From Undaria pinnatifida (Eukaryota; Sar; Phaeophyceae; Laminariales; Alariaceae), in assembly GCA_012845835.1 (NCBI GenBank), contig JABAKD010000001.1, positions 3,165,540-3,229,539 of the forward strand: DNA of 64,000 bases. The letters are read 5' to 3'. Both the position numbers and the translations under genes were made by a program. This document shows positions 1 to 10,440 of this stretch, piece after piece; position 1 is the first letter of the stretch; each line of letters starts with the position of its first letter. The notes below the pieces were generated by a model that was given only the letters and a program-made list of their open reading frames with translations, was not told the DNA's origin and made no database searches.

Positions 1-78
1 TTTTCTCACATTAACTCTTGTCAAAAATCTAGAGTCCGTGGTCACACAAAGGTGCTGGAGCCCTAGGAAGATCTAAGT
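1..78 (+). repeat. R3-type repeat fragment
   Basis: Begins with the phrase CTCACATTAACTC and continues through CGTGGTCACACAAAGG and GGTGCTGGAGCCCT. The same string, slightly diverged, is at 26,483-26,550, where a (TTG)n tract precedes it. It shares its opening with the (GTT)n-headed repeats at 32.6, 34.5 and 37.0 kb. It is truncated by the window edge. No coding content seen. Confidence 0.55.
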
Positions 79-86
79 ATGTGCAG

Positions 87-315
87 CTAGCTGTGTAGTT
101 GGTGTTGTGGAAAAGTCTTGTTGGTGGGGATGTTAAGCAAGACGGACAGGTTGATTGGTCTTCGCCTTGTCACGGCGTCGAGCGTCATTCTACCACGGTT
201 CACGTCAGTGGCACGATGTGCAAGGTCTGCTTTCCAAGAACCAAGGATGGGCTCCAAGGATCGTGGAGTCGTAAGGGAACCTCCTGTTTGTTGTGTTGTT
301 GTGGTGCAGTTCATC
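87..315 (-). pseudogene. Fragment related to the unknown ORF at 29.4-29.6 kb
   Basis: On the minus strand a short open frame reads through RMTLDAVTRRR and NIPTNKTF. The + strand at 29,400-29,600 reads RMSLDALTRHR and TPANKTF in the corresponding places, and the nucleotides between also align by eye. The two are therefore copies of one unrecognised sequence in opposite orientation. This copy lacks the upstream and downstream frames present near 30 kb and looks like a broken fragment. Function unknown. Confidence 0.5.
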
Positions 316-386
316 GTTTCGCACCGACCTTGGAATCATTTCCACACCAAACAATATCTCGTTTTTGCTTCGTACCAGGAGGTACC

Positions 387-712
387 ATGTAGTCCCGGTC
401 GCCCCGGTGGCGTATCAGGTTATTTATCCTCGAGCCTGGTAATAGGTCAGTTTCGTGACTTTGAGCCCCGCCGAGTGCATACTCTCGTATAAATTGGTTG
501 GGACTTTTTCTTGTGCACAAATTGACTTGCGGAAAACGCGAGAGCATGAGTTAGCAGCACTCGATGAGAAATCGACGAGCAGTGGGATTCCTGAACCCTA
601 TGCGCGATAAAAATTATAGGCAAGAACAGGGGGGGGGAAGGGATGACACCTGTGACCACGGCTTGCCCAGGAGCTGGAAAAATAAGTGTGCGAAAAAAAA
701 AAAAAAATGTAG
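387..712 (+). mobile_element. tRNA-derived SINE, copy 1, with target duplication
   Basis: The 5' head resembles a tRNA: CGGTCGCCCCGGTGGCGTAT (A-box region), then GAGCCCCGCCGAGTGC downstream of a degenerate B box. A tRNA-unrelated body follows (CTTGCGGAAAACGCGAGAGC, GACACCTGTGACCACGGC) and a poly-A tail at 693-707. ATGTAG occurs immediately before (387-392) and after (707-712) the element, a good candidate target-site duplication. The same element recurs at 2.0, 25.1, 27.4, 28.4, 28.8 and 36.0 kb. RNA polymerase III transcription and LINE-assisted mobilisation are inferred from SINE biology. Confidence 0.88.
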
Positions 713-733
713 CCTTTCTTTGCGATGTTCTCA

Positions 734-1041
734 CCCCAAAAATCATACCAGATAAAGTACCAAACTTACTTCGATGTTTGAGGTGGTCCGCACACTCTAC
801 ATCAGTTTCTCCAAAACGCGCGGCGAAGCCGCGCCCGTGTCGGAGCCCTATAGCCTTGGGTAGGGTTGGCGTTGGGGTTGGGGTTAGGGTTGGGGTTAGG
901 TTTAGGGTTTGGGTTAGGGCTAGGGCGGTTCGACGCCCTCTCGTCATTTGACAAACAACAAAACACAATAACACAAAAAACAGCTTAAACACCTCCATAA
1001 AGTGAAATAGATTTGGTACTATATCTGGTACGATTTGTGGG
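734..1041. mobile_element. Small inverted-repeat (MITE-like) element
   Basis: Terminal inverted repeats of about 32 bp. The left end has AATCATACCAGATAAAGTAC and the right end, reverse-complemented, has AATCGTACCAGATATAGTAC. The interior holds a short perfect hairpin (GCGCGGC-GAA-GCCGCGC near 820-836) and a G-rich telomere-like tract. No ORF of note. The size and structure fit a non-autonomous DNA transposon; I could not define a target duplication with confidence. Its left end lies about 20 bp beyond the poly-A tail of the preceding SINE. Confidence 0.65.
845..930 (+). repeat. Degenerate telomere-like TTAGGG repeats
   Basis: About twelve degenerate repeats of the form GGGTTGGGGTTAGGGTT and relatives (TTAGGG, TTGGGG, TTTAGGG mixed). 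The tract lies inside the inverted-repeat element at 734-1041, so it looks carried by that element and not like a chromosome end. Confidence 0.75.
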
Positions 1042-1785
1042 CCAAAGCCGCTAGAAGAGGTAAAGGCGCCTCGGTACCAGCAACGTATGATATTGTGATC
1101 TACACGACAGAAAACAAACTGGCAAAATTGTATTTCAGTTGATGATGGCCGTGCACTCTAATCATTTCTTAACATATTGGGCGACGCGAATCACAGCAGC
1201 GACCGGTGTCGTCCTCCTATGGACACGACGTTGAACAGCTGAAAATACACGATGATTTTCAAGCCATGTCACAGAAGGTAGATGACGTGACGTCGATATA
1301 TAACCTTCATGTACTAGAAGTGACCAAGCTGTGACACTGAGTGAGGCCCGTCGCCCCGGTTGGTCTATGAAAGAAGTGGTGAACCTGGAGATCATTAATA
1401 TTAAATACTTGTGAAGTCTGCAAAAAAAGTACAAAGGTGTTTGTATTCAGGGGTTCTGATATCATAATGGGGATTTCTGTGTTTCAGAAACACCAACAAC
1501 AGTCGAGAGCGTGGGTGAGCACAATTAGACGCGACGAGTCGACGAGGGAAGAAGGTGCTGAATTATTCCCGCGATATAAACAAATGATCGTACCGTAGGT
1601 TGAGGCGCGGGGGGGGGGAGGGGAGAGGGGGAACCTGCTCAGTAACCCGGAGATAATACGAAGATATTAAGAGGGAGAGAGAAGGAGAAAATAGGAGAGC
1701 GAAATTAACGACGGGATGAGTCGGGATGATGAAAGAGAAAACGAAAAATCTATGAACGAAATAACTCAATAATTCATTAAATTAT
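1042..1785. other. No recognisable gene
   Basis: Short open frames only, none with a recognisable motif. A fragment GTCGCCCCGGTTGGTCTATG near 1,350-1,370 resembles the head of the tRNA-derived repeats elsewhere in the window. The region near 1,600-1,740 is purine-rich on the + strand. Confidence 0.5.
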
Positions 1786-1890
1786 GAAAATAATAATACA
1801 CTCCAGCTGTGAGATCGAAGATTTTGTCGAAAATCATATTTTCAAGCCGTGTGTGATACTCCGGTCGCGCGTATTACGGGTTAGACATTC
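1786..1890 (+). repeat. R1 terminal-repeat fragment
   Basis: Starts TACACTCCAGCTGTGAGATC and runs through GTGTGATACTCCGGTCGCGC and TATTACGGGTT, matching the terminal arm of the R1 family (for example 33,153 and 48,346). Homology fades after about 105 bp, so this is a solo or broken end. Confidence 0.75.
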
Positions 1891-2032
1891 GTGATATTCA
1901 CGAGCAAGAAAGTAGACCTTTTCGTCTGAGCATTTGCCATAAAGCAAAGTGCCTATCTATGATACGTATCACAAGGCAGCTACAGCGATGTGGCCCACAA
2001 CAAAAGAAAACGTACAATGAATTGTATATTAT

Positions 2033-2340
2033 CTTTTTTTCAGCACACTTTTACTTTCCAGCTTCTTCTGGACAAGCCGTGGTCACAGGTGTCGTCCCTT
2101 CTCCCCCCCTGTTGTTGCCTTCAATTTTATCGCGCATAGAGTTCAGCAATCCCACTGCTCGTCGATTTTTCATCGAGTGTTGCTAGCTCACGCTCTCGCG
2201 CTTTCCGCACGTCAATTTGTGCGCAAGAAAAAGTCCCCACCAATTTATCGCAGTATGTACTCGGGGGGATTCGAAGTCACGAAACTGACCTATTGCCAGG
2301 CTCGATGATAAATAACCTGATACGCCACCCGGGCGACCGG
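2033..2340 (-). mobile_element. tRNA-derived SINE, copy 2
   Basis: Reverse orientation: a T tract at 2,033-2,040, then the body (GACAAGCCGTGGTCACAGGT) and the tRNA-like head ending CGCCACCCGGGCGACCGG. It aligns along its full length with the copy at 387-712. No intact coding potential. Confidence 0.85.
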
Positions 2341-4089
2341 CTCAAGTGTACATTTACCTGGTGCCTGGTGTTTGCGTAATAATAAACTGGAGGCTATGTT
2401 CCGGGAAGCCATGACACGTGTTCATTCCCAAGCGACGACGCGGAAGCATATGAAGGCATACGGCGGAAATCGCTGTGATGAACCGTTTGAGAGGCCCTGA
2501 ACATATATTATCTGAACGTGCTGACGCAAACTGCATAACAACGTAATTATTAGGTACGTACACAGATCTATTACTCCGGAGTATTAAGTAGAAGAGTCTG
2601 GCATTTTTGTTTTGCCAGCGAAGGCACGCCACAGGCTACACACCACTCTCTAAGCGCAGATAGGCTGTAGCATGCTGAAAATGCTTTCGGGGCGTTGTTG
2701 GTGTTACCATCCCGTTTGTTTACACAACCAGCTTATTATGATGCCTGTTGTTTATAACATGATTTTGCACAATCCAATCGCCGAATCCCCGTCGGTTGCA
2801 TCCCCCCATCCAGCGCTTTTAGTAGCTCGTTGTAGGATGATTGTCCCACGCTTTCACGCTTTGGTCCTCAGCATCCAGGGCCCAGTCCTGTGATGTATCG
2901 GGCGCAAAAAATCTTCCACGCCTCGGATGACGAAACAGTATATATTTGACAAATATGTGTTACGCATCAGCGAAAAAAGGAAACAGTACGTTACTACTAT
3001 CTTAACTGCTTTTGTATCGGGTTTTTTTGTAACATACACTCGTAGTATTAGTAGTCTGTGACGCGTTTGACGGCGATCGCGCAACCTTATGTTAAACTGA
3101 TACATTATGCTGGACCACGCTATTCTTACTGATTGGGACTCTGCGTGACGCGTGGACTTCATGGGGACGGTCGTGAACAGCACAAAAGCCGTGCTTCACT
3201 TCGTTTTTGAAGTTAATCGCGAACTCTTCTCTTTTTGCGGTGGCCATATTGACTACAGGCACTACCTTCGAAGAAAGCAGCGTCGCTAGGTTATTTATTC
3301 CGACAAGAAGATGCCTCCGGGTTTGCGTGTCGGAGTGGGCGGGGGTCGCCGAAGCCGCCCTTGCCGCTTTTTGGGGATTGCAGGAAAAAACATCACGCGC
3401 CATCTCTTCCATCCCAAGAGCTCTCTTTTGAGGGTTGTCGGCCTCCTCGAAATCATCCTGTAGCTGTTAGTTAGGTTGCTGGCGACGTCACTTTTCCGGA
3501 GCGTCGCCACCTTTCCCGGATCGTCGACACAGCCCCAGCCTCCCGTGCTCGCCGGGTCCTCTTCATCTCTGTAGCCATACCGGGCGAATCGTCGTGGGTG
3601 CCCCGACCGTGACATGGGCCCCACAGCAGGCGCGCAGCCGAGCTTGACGAGGCATAGCGTGGGCTTATCGCCGAGAGGCGGGGGAGAGCTTGTGACGGTG
3701 TTCCTGCGAGTGAAGGTAGGAAGTCACCGCTTCCGTCCCTTACGTGAGCTGTGGCTACTCCTCTAATATGTTCGAGGCTCGATGTTCGAGAGAGCCTGTC
3801 GAAGGTTCACCTGCAACCGTCGTGGTGGGGTCTCGATGGTCCGAGTCCTGACTGTAGGGAGACGAGCCCTCGGACGGGCTTTCCGGAGGTTCAGTCTGCA
3901 GCATCCTTGTCGGAAGTGTCTCGTTGGTCCGGGTCGGAGAAGTGCGAGCATGAAGAGTCATAGACGCCTAGGCCGGGGGAGCGCGCAGAAGACCGCAGCT
4001 CGCCTTTGAACCCTTCTTGGTTGTCTGAGGAAACCAGTCGAAGAGGTCCACCGAGGGGGGGGGGGGGGGGCAAGAGGAAACGCGGAATA
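2341..4089. other. Unassigned region upstream of the RT remnant
   Basis: Several short frames on both strands, none recognised. A GC-rich block from about 3,290 to 3,990 carries a 109-residue minus-strand frame (3,295-3,624) rich in Arg and Pro. It could be part of the same decayed retroelement as 4,090-5,340, but I see no motif to show that. A run of G lies at about 4,057-4,070. Confidence 0.4.
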
Positions 4090-5340
4090 CGACGCGTTAA
4101 GGAAGTATCTGGTCCGATGAAATGATGCGTGGCACCTGTTATTATTAACCTTGTTTTTGAAGATATAAGCACGACGCGAGGACTAGAAACGTCCTTTGCC
4201 GCGTTGATGTGAAAAAAGCCTTTCGCCAAGTCTTGATAGACCCGGCCGGAGAGCTGGTATGTGGGTACATGATTGACGGCCCACGTGGTTGTAGATCTGC
4301 GCGTGAAATTCAGGTGGTGTAATAGTCCCGTGTTCAGGGGGTTGACGATTCGTGCCTTTCCACCTGCCAACGCACCCACTCTACGTTTCAAGACGCGGCA
4401 ATACTCCCACAACGGGAGCCGCCGTCGAGCATGGAAACAATGTTTCGCCCCGAGGGGGGGTTCAGTTGGGTCTCCCCCTCGTAATCATCAACCCCTTTCT
4501 AGCGGTGGCTACGTCGGGAGATATTTTTCGTTCTGTACTGCATAGGCGACGGTATTCTAGTCGGAACGCAATTGTGGCCGGGCGGCTACCGTTGTATGCA
4601 GGTTGCTCAGTCCCTGGCGTCGGACTACGTTCGCTTGCTGAACGAGCGTGGCGTGGTCGAAGCCCTTCTTTTATCCGCCAACCAAGTCACTGACTGGGAC
4701 ACGCCTATCGAGGTGTTGGGATGGAACGTGGACCCAAACGTGTTTACGGTGACACTGCCGCCGCATAACCGCCTGAAGCCGCGATCGCTTCTTGCGGAGG
4801 GGCCCCTATCTCGCGCGTTTGGTTCAGGGAATCAAGTGTAGCAGCTCGCGGGCTTTTCCTCATTCTTGTTGTGTGTACCGTTCGTCGTCGTTATTTATGA
4901 CTCAACGCTGGCCTCGGTTGCTATGCCGCGCATCACAGCGGCAGATACCTTCGCGAGTCGGATGGTCAATCCGGGGCGAGACGTCGCCCTCGAGCCCGAG
5001 TTGCACCGAATCCTCGAGTTCTGGCGGTGGTTTAATTACAAAGACGTTGAATCGCCCGACGGTGTGTTGTCGGCGCCGGTTTACCAATCGATTGAGCGCT
5101 CAGCCCAACGTACCTTATTCACGAACGCCTCAACAACTACCGTTGGGGAATAGAGTATTGAAACAGGCGTTTAGTGGCTCTATGAACTTTCCGTCTCGGG
5201 TTTGCGGCTCCAATATGTCCGTCCACGGCGTGGACAACTTATGAATCAACGTGCTTGAACATTTGATATTTCGCGAAAGGGTGAATCGCGACTTGACCAG
5301 AGATGATACCGCGATGGACAATCTAGAAACTCTCAGCAAC
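4090..5340 (+). pseudogene. Decayed reverse transcriptase/RNase H, DIRS-like type
   Basis: Broken + strand frames line up in order with a retroelement polymerase. DVKKAFRQVLIDP (about 4,205-4,243) is the first RT aspartate motif. KFRWCNSPVF follows one frameshift later. A GDGILVG stretch near 4,540 sits where the catalytic YxDD box should be. WDTPIEVLGW (4,700-4,730) and TVTLPPH follow, then a stop at 4,839. The frame resumes with GRDVALEPELHRILEFWRWF, and AQRTLFTNAS is the RNase H entry. INVLE and RDDTAMDN supply the later RNase H acidic positions. Both the YxDD box and the first RNase H Asp (TLFTNAS where SDAS is expected) are altered, and there are at least four frame breaks. The family resembles DIRS/Ngaro-type elements of stramenopiles; that class call is from memory, and no tyrosine recombinase is visible. 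Nothing here could be active. Confidence 0.75.
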
Positions 5341-6011
5341 CATGCATTATGGCATTGAAATGGCTGAAACCACAACGAGTCGTCGACGCAGCGGCGGTCG
5401 ACGACAACGGGCGTGGTCGGGATGGAAGAGGTTGCACCCATCCGGATGGGCGCGATCGTCGGGATTTATACCGTGAACCAACACCCGCGTCTGCCGGTGA
5501 GATGTCAGTCTGGCCTTGTCCGCGACCAGCGCGGGTGAGTCGAAGATCAGCGCGGTCGCCAAGGGGAGTACTATAAAAACGAGTGCACTCATCGCTCCCG
5601 AACGTGACGCCTCAAGTCACAATGTTGTGGGAAATACCTCCATCTACGCCCCACACAACCACCCACGCAACCGACTGACATGTCCGCTGTTGGTTTTCCA
5701 GCTGATGTTGTGCACGGATAACGGAATGGCTCAACAAAAGACCATCTTGACACACGGCACCCACCGAGTATCACATACCGTGGATCCAATAGGTCTAACC
5801 GCTTGTTACAGCAGGCGGATCCGCGCGCTACTGAAGTGAATGAATTAGTGGGAGGCAACGCAGCGGACCGTGGTGAGACTAAACCAACGGATGCTATTGC
5901 TGGTGGTAGTCGTAGAGTGCACATGCCTGAGAAACGCACTGACAGCAATCCTAGGTAATATCTTCTGGGAACACGCGAGATATCCGATCAATGTGCAGTG
6001 TATCATGTGAT
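5341..6011. other. Left flank of the LTR element, no clear gene
   Basis: Probably the tail of the decayed retroelement followed by unassigned DNA. Short frames occur on both strands without recognisable motifs. The last four bases before the 14.6-kb insertion are TGAT (6,008-6,011). Confidence 0.45.
6008..6011 (+). repeat. Target-site duplication, left
   Basis: TGAT immediately precedes the left LTR, and TGAT (20,617-20,620) immediately follows the right LTR if the LTR ends in ACA. Four base pairs is within the range made by LTR-element integrases. Confidence 0.55.
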
Positions 6012-6417
6012 TGTAATGGAGTGCCCTCCGTAGAAGGATAGCTTTATAGATTCGACGTGCAGCCATGTCATGGTTGAGGTGAAACCACGTGACATTAGAT
6101 GTCACATTCACGTCAACGCCATCATAGATGGGCGATAATGTAGGTGACGATGATGGGACAAGCAGGACGCCCCATATCTCACTACCTGCTCTACCTGCGC
6201 TACCTGCTCCTCCCGCTCTACCTGCTCTACCCAGCCCTATCGTGGCTAGGCCTGTGTTGTCTGTCTTTTAGAGTCCAATGAAGAGGAAATAATGTATAAG
6301 CTTTTGAGTCTATCCAGCGAGCCATGAGGAGAGACCAAACAAGGGCACCGGAACCCATGAGGAGCACGCTTCCCAACACCGACCAACCACGCATCCCCCA
6401 CTCGGAGTACCACCACA
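6012..6417 (+). repeat. Left long terminal repeat
   Basis: Starts TGTAATGGAGTGCCCTCC and ends GGAGTACCACCACA. It contains a 9-bp tandem motif CTACCTGCT repeated with variation at about 6,181-6,235, a CCAAT-like box near 6,275 and a TATA-like TGTATAAG at 6,293-6,300, which could be the promoter. Identical to 20,211-20,612 through position 6,413. Confidence 0.85.
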
Positions 6418-6419
6418 AT

Positions 6420-6437
6420 TGGCGACGTCGTAGCAGT
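6420..6437 (+). promoter_or_regulatory. Candidate tRNA primer-binding site
   Basis: TGGCGACGTCGTAGC begins two bases after the left LTR end. TGG is the complement of a mature tRNA CCA end, and this is the usual place for minus-strand primer binding. The tRNA identity cannot be assigned from here. Confidence 0.5.
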
Positions 6438-8040
6438 GAACGTGTCGACCTTGGGCTTCGTGACCTTCTCCCCGGTGCTCTTCTCTCCCCAAGGCAAGCT
6501 CTTTTCGGCTTGCACAGCTTTGCATTTTACTTTTCCCGTTTTTTTTGGTAGTTTTTATTTTTTACTTTTTTTTTGCTTTTCCTCTCGTATTTTAACATAC
6601 TCCCTTTCATCCAGTAGCGAACTTGGTTATCTGTTTGTCTCCTATCCGCAAACCACGGGCCTCTCCAGGCCTCTACTATGCGACGGACTTGTTGAGTCTG
6701 CAGCTACCACGGCTTTGCGCAGCAGTTTTTCGAAATTTTGTCTTCCCGTGCTCTCTCTTCGTGGGACACTACTACTATGACAATCGAACGAAGAAAATGC
6801 TCCCCTATTTTTGTTTCGGTGCTATGGTCTATTCAGTTGTCTTCACCTCTTTTCCACTCCAAAAGCGTTCCCACTCTAATTCCAAGTGGTTCGTTCCAAT
6901 GTTGGGAGTCCTGTCCAGACGAATACCCCGCCAGGTTCCCGTAATAAAACCTTGTGGGAAATCTCGCAGTTGGACCCCTGTGAGCTGTTTGCACTCGACT
7001 AATTCGAGTGGCCGGCTCCGTTGCACCACACCTTACAACTGTACCGTGTCGTTACGGAATAGGGGTACATGTGCAATAGTTTGCCCTACCACACCCCCCC
7101 GAGTACGAGTTGCGCGCTTCGGATGAAGGCAATGACTCGCCTTTCTCTCTCCTACTTTTGGTCATCCCCTCGCATTTCTGCTAATAATCTATACAGAGTA
7201 TTATAGACACAGCAGGCCTACAGTAGTGCGTGACTATTTTTTTTGGGTTTCGTTTTTTAGCTGAACCATGTATGGGTTTTGGTTTCTTGGCATATTTTTA
7301 CCAGGTACCAGCACGCTGTGTGCTGTAACCTTTCGAGCAGTGCATCTCTGACCTATGAGACACTCCACCTTTGTGTGGGTTCGCTCACAGTACGGCTCAT
7401 CTACTCGTATAGGCCCACCACCAGCGGTGCGCGACGCCTGTAGCTGTACTACTGCTGTGTTGGCTCTTTCAGCGAGCAGTAGTGCACGTCGCGACTACTT
7501 TCACTAGTGTTCGTTCTGGTAATCTTTTATCTGGCTTTGATGAAACCTTCGAAACATTTCGTTTTGCCTTTTAACGGAAGTTTTGAAACATCTTGTGCGT
7601 GAGATGGAGACTAGTAAGTGTGAGATGGAAACTAGCAAACTAGCACCAAGCACCAAGCGTCCTTGTGGTGCGCTGCTGTTGTTGTCTAACATTGCTATGA
7701 CATACGCGCTCTCCTAGATACCAGTACTACCTGGTCTGAGTTTTGTTTTTCTTCATGCACTCTTTTGCTTATTATGTATCGTAGCTGCGTATCATACACT
7801 GGTATCGAATAGGGCAAACACTTGTCCTTCGTGCCTTTTTCTTGTTGGCAGGTTTTGGTGCTATGGTACATATCGATATGACACGTACGTGATGACAATA
7901 CCATCAGAACGTTCTGCGATCTCCGGAACGTTCGTATGGATCCCAACCATCTATTAATAGCCCCCTGCGAAACAGCGTGCTACGGTTGGAATAACGAACT
8001 CACAGCTGACGCCCTTGAAAATTAGTTATAAAATACCAGG
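6438..8040. other. LARD interior, 5' section
   Basis: T-rich, with short frames including one of 167 codons at 6,623-7,126 that shows no family motif. No retroviral protease, zinc-knuckle or RT signature seen. Treated as non-coding interior. Confidence 0.5.
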
Positions 8041-8084
8041 TATAGCGTATTCGAATCTGTGTGCAATTCTTACCAGCTTCATGA

Positions 8085-8760
8085 CATACAGGGCTCTATG
8101 TTGCCGTTTGTCACCATGCTGCTGTTTAGCGCACACTTCGTACATTTTGGCCATTGCATCGCATCTACGCTGTTAAAATTTGACAAAATACTGCTGTAGT
8201 ACGTGTATCTCGCCAGCCTTCTGTCATACACAGGCTTTATGCTGCCTTAATTTGTCAGGATACTAGTGTCATATATGTGAATTCCGTCGGTTTTGTCTCA
8301 CGCACGGCCCCTTATGCTGCTCACATCATCCGAAATGCTGCAGTGACCGTGTCTCTTACTTACCAGTTTTAAGCTATATATATGGGCTCTATCATGCCCA
8401 TACGCTTCTTCTGCTGTAAGAGCATTTTGCCAGTTTATTTGTCGTGCCCGAGCTCTACGCTGTCTAATATTGGATTATCCCCCCCCCGCGTTCGGCCAGC
8501 TTTTTACGCCATAACAAAAGCAGTCTCTACGCTAACAGTGTTTTTTTTTTGCGACTAAAAGCATCAAAGTCCCTCGCATCTGCCCCATCTCGTATGATGA
8601 AGTGGAGTAGACGCTGCTCAGATTAGTCAAATTATTGTCACCCGACCGAGTTTACTTTTCCCCGTTTCTGGTGATATAGGGTAGATGATGCCCAAATTTC
8701 AACGCATTTTCCGCTTCAATTTTACGATAACGCAGGGTCTATTCTGCTCCAAATTGTAAC
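8085..8760 (+). repeat. Degenerate tandem repeats inside the LARD
   Basis: The phrase GGCTCTATGCTGCC recurs in altered form near 8,091, 8,232, 8,308, 8,385, 8,449, 8,524 and 8,737, at spacings of roughly 65-210 bp. The copies look like an old tandem array. The surrounding 7,130-9,580 holds no gene I can support. Confidence 0.5.
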
Positions 8761-10279
8761 GTTGCTGCGCAAGCTTGAAAGTCAACAACTGTTTCTTTTT
8801 TTTACGGTTCATTTTTTTGGTTTGAAGGCATTCATTTCTGCTGTTAGTTGCTTGACAATAATTTTGCGAGCGACCACGGGAAATGCCCCCCCTCCGTTTC
8901 TATGCCGCACGTGTTGCTTTCATCATGCTGGCGCACGTCTCGTCTTGCAAAAATGGTCGTGCAACCATGATCGTCTTGTCACGAGCGTCAACACGCGCTG
9001 CACATGATGTTGACTTACACAATTGACAATGATTGTGCTCTGTCACGGTGCAATTTTTTTAGGGGTTTCAACCCCATAATGCGCGAACGGCGGTATTACA
9101 TGCCGAACATCCCACTATATCATATTGGTACGATTTTATAAAATCCTCTCACGGTGCACTGTGTTCTATTTGGAAACCTCTGTGAGGGTGGAGACTCAAC
9201 GTGCCACGAGCCTCGTCAATACGCTCAATATCCCACGCGTGTTTGAGCTATTTTCATGAGGCTTACGTTTTTGCTGTTACGCACCCCCGACCTGATGCAG
9301 CGTTGAAGTGACCCGAACTGTATTAGGATCGTGCTTGAGCAAAAATACGGTTGAGTAAAACCGCACCCCGAGTGCGTCGCGCTCCGAATGCCGTCTCTCT
9401 CCCTTTTTCACGAGTGTCCTACCTGTGTTACACGGAACCCCCCCCCGGTATTTTTATAAACAGTGCACCCCCGAAGTATACCGTCATTTTTAGGTCCGGA
9501 TTTTTGCTTCGGAAACCTCAAACATAGCTTAGGTTATCGACGGGTACAAGAGGTACACATATTTTCCGCGTTGTAAGGTCTGATTTTGTTTTGTTTTCGA
9601 CTGGATAACTCGGTGGTTCTAACCATCTCCCGAGCACCACGCTCCTCCCCCGGGAATATCTACAATCATCCATCACCCTCCGGTCTTCTTGGTGACGTTC
9701 GAAAACTACTGGTACTGCATCCTACCCCTCTACTCCGGTGCGTGCGATACCTCCCTATCCATTCCAGACCAACATGGATCCCCCCCCCAACCTTCGCGGT
9801 ATATCCCGCACCAACCAGGACCCAACCTCCAAACCCTCACAATGAACAGTGTGCTTCGCGTTCTTCTCCTGCTGTAGCCATGGGTGGTACAGTCACAGTG
9901 AAGGACCTTTTCATTCTGTTCCAATAAAATCGAAATAATGCCCGGAGCGCATTTTTGCGGCCGGGGTCGTTGACGGCATTTCCACCACCGCCACTGACCC
10001 CGACCCATATCAGTCAAACAGTCAAACCGGATCCCTCGACGTTTGGTACGGCCACCTTACACGCCGAGACTAGGAGGACGAATCCCTCTACGAGAGACGC
10101 CCACCTGGTGCGACTGCGATTTTTTGTTCAGCGCCTGAGGGCAAGAGGTTATTTTTTTCCCGTGGGGGAGCGCAACAACGCCGCAAGTACAGCGACGACT
10201 ACCACAGCGTGTATCGCAGAAGCGGCACCCATCAGGCCAGTGCCGCGGTGGTTACCGAATATCATGCCACCGCGACTAC

Positions 10280-10440
10280 AGCCCTTTGTGCTCCACCCCC
10301 CCATCTGAGCCACGACTACCCCCCCAACAAACACGTTGCTGCTCACATCCCAACCCCGACCCTTGTGCCCCACCCCTCCCATCTGAGCCACGACTACCGT
10401 CCCAACCGACACGTTGCTGCTCACATCCCAACCCCGGCTC
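10280..10440 (+). repeat. Direct repeat of about 80 bp, two copies
   Basis: CATCTGAGCCACGACTAC followed by ACACGTTGCTGCTCACATCC occurs twice, at about 10,303 and 10,379. It is part of the C-rich LARD interior and explains the repetitive frames read on both strands here. Confidence 0.8.

Noticed and set aside
845-930. True telomere or chromosome end
   Set aside because: The tract is short, degenerate and enclosed by the inverted repeats of a small mobile element.
447-998. 183-codon minus-strand frame
   Set aside because: It spans the SINE and the telomere-like tract; the Thr/Pro repeats are the translation of TTAGGG-type DNA.
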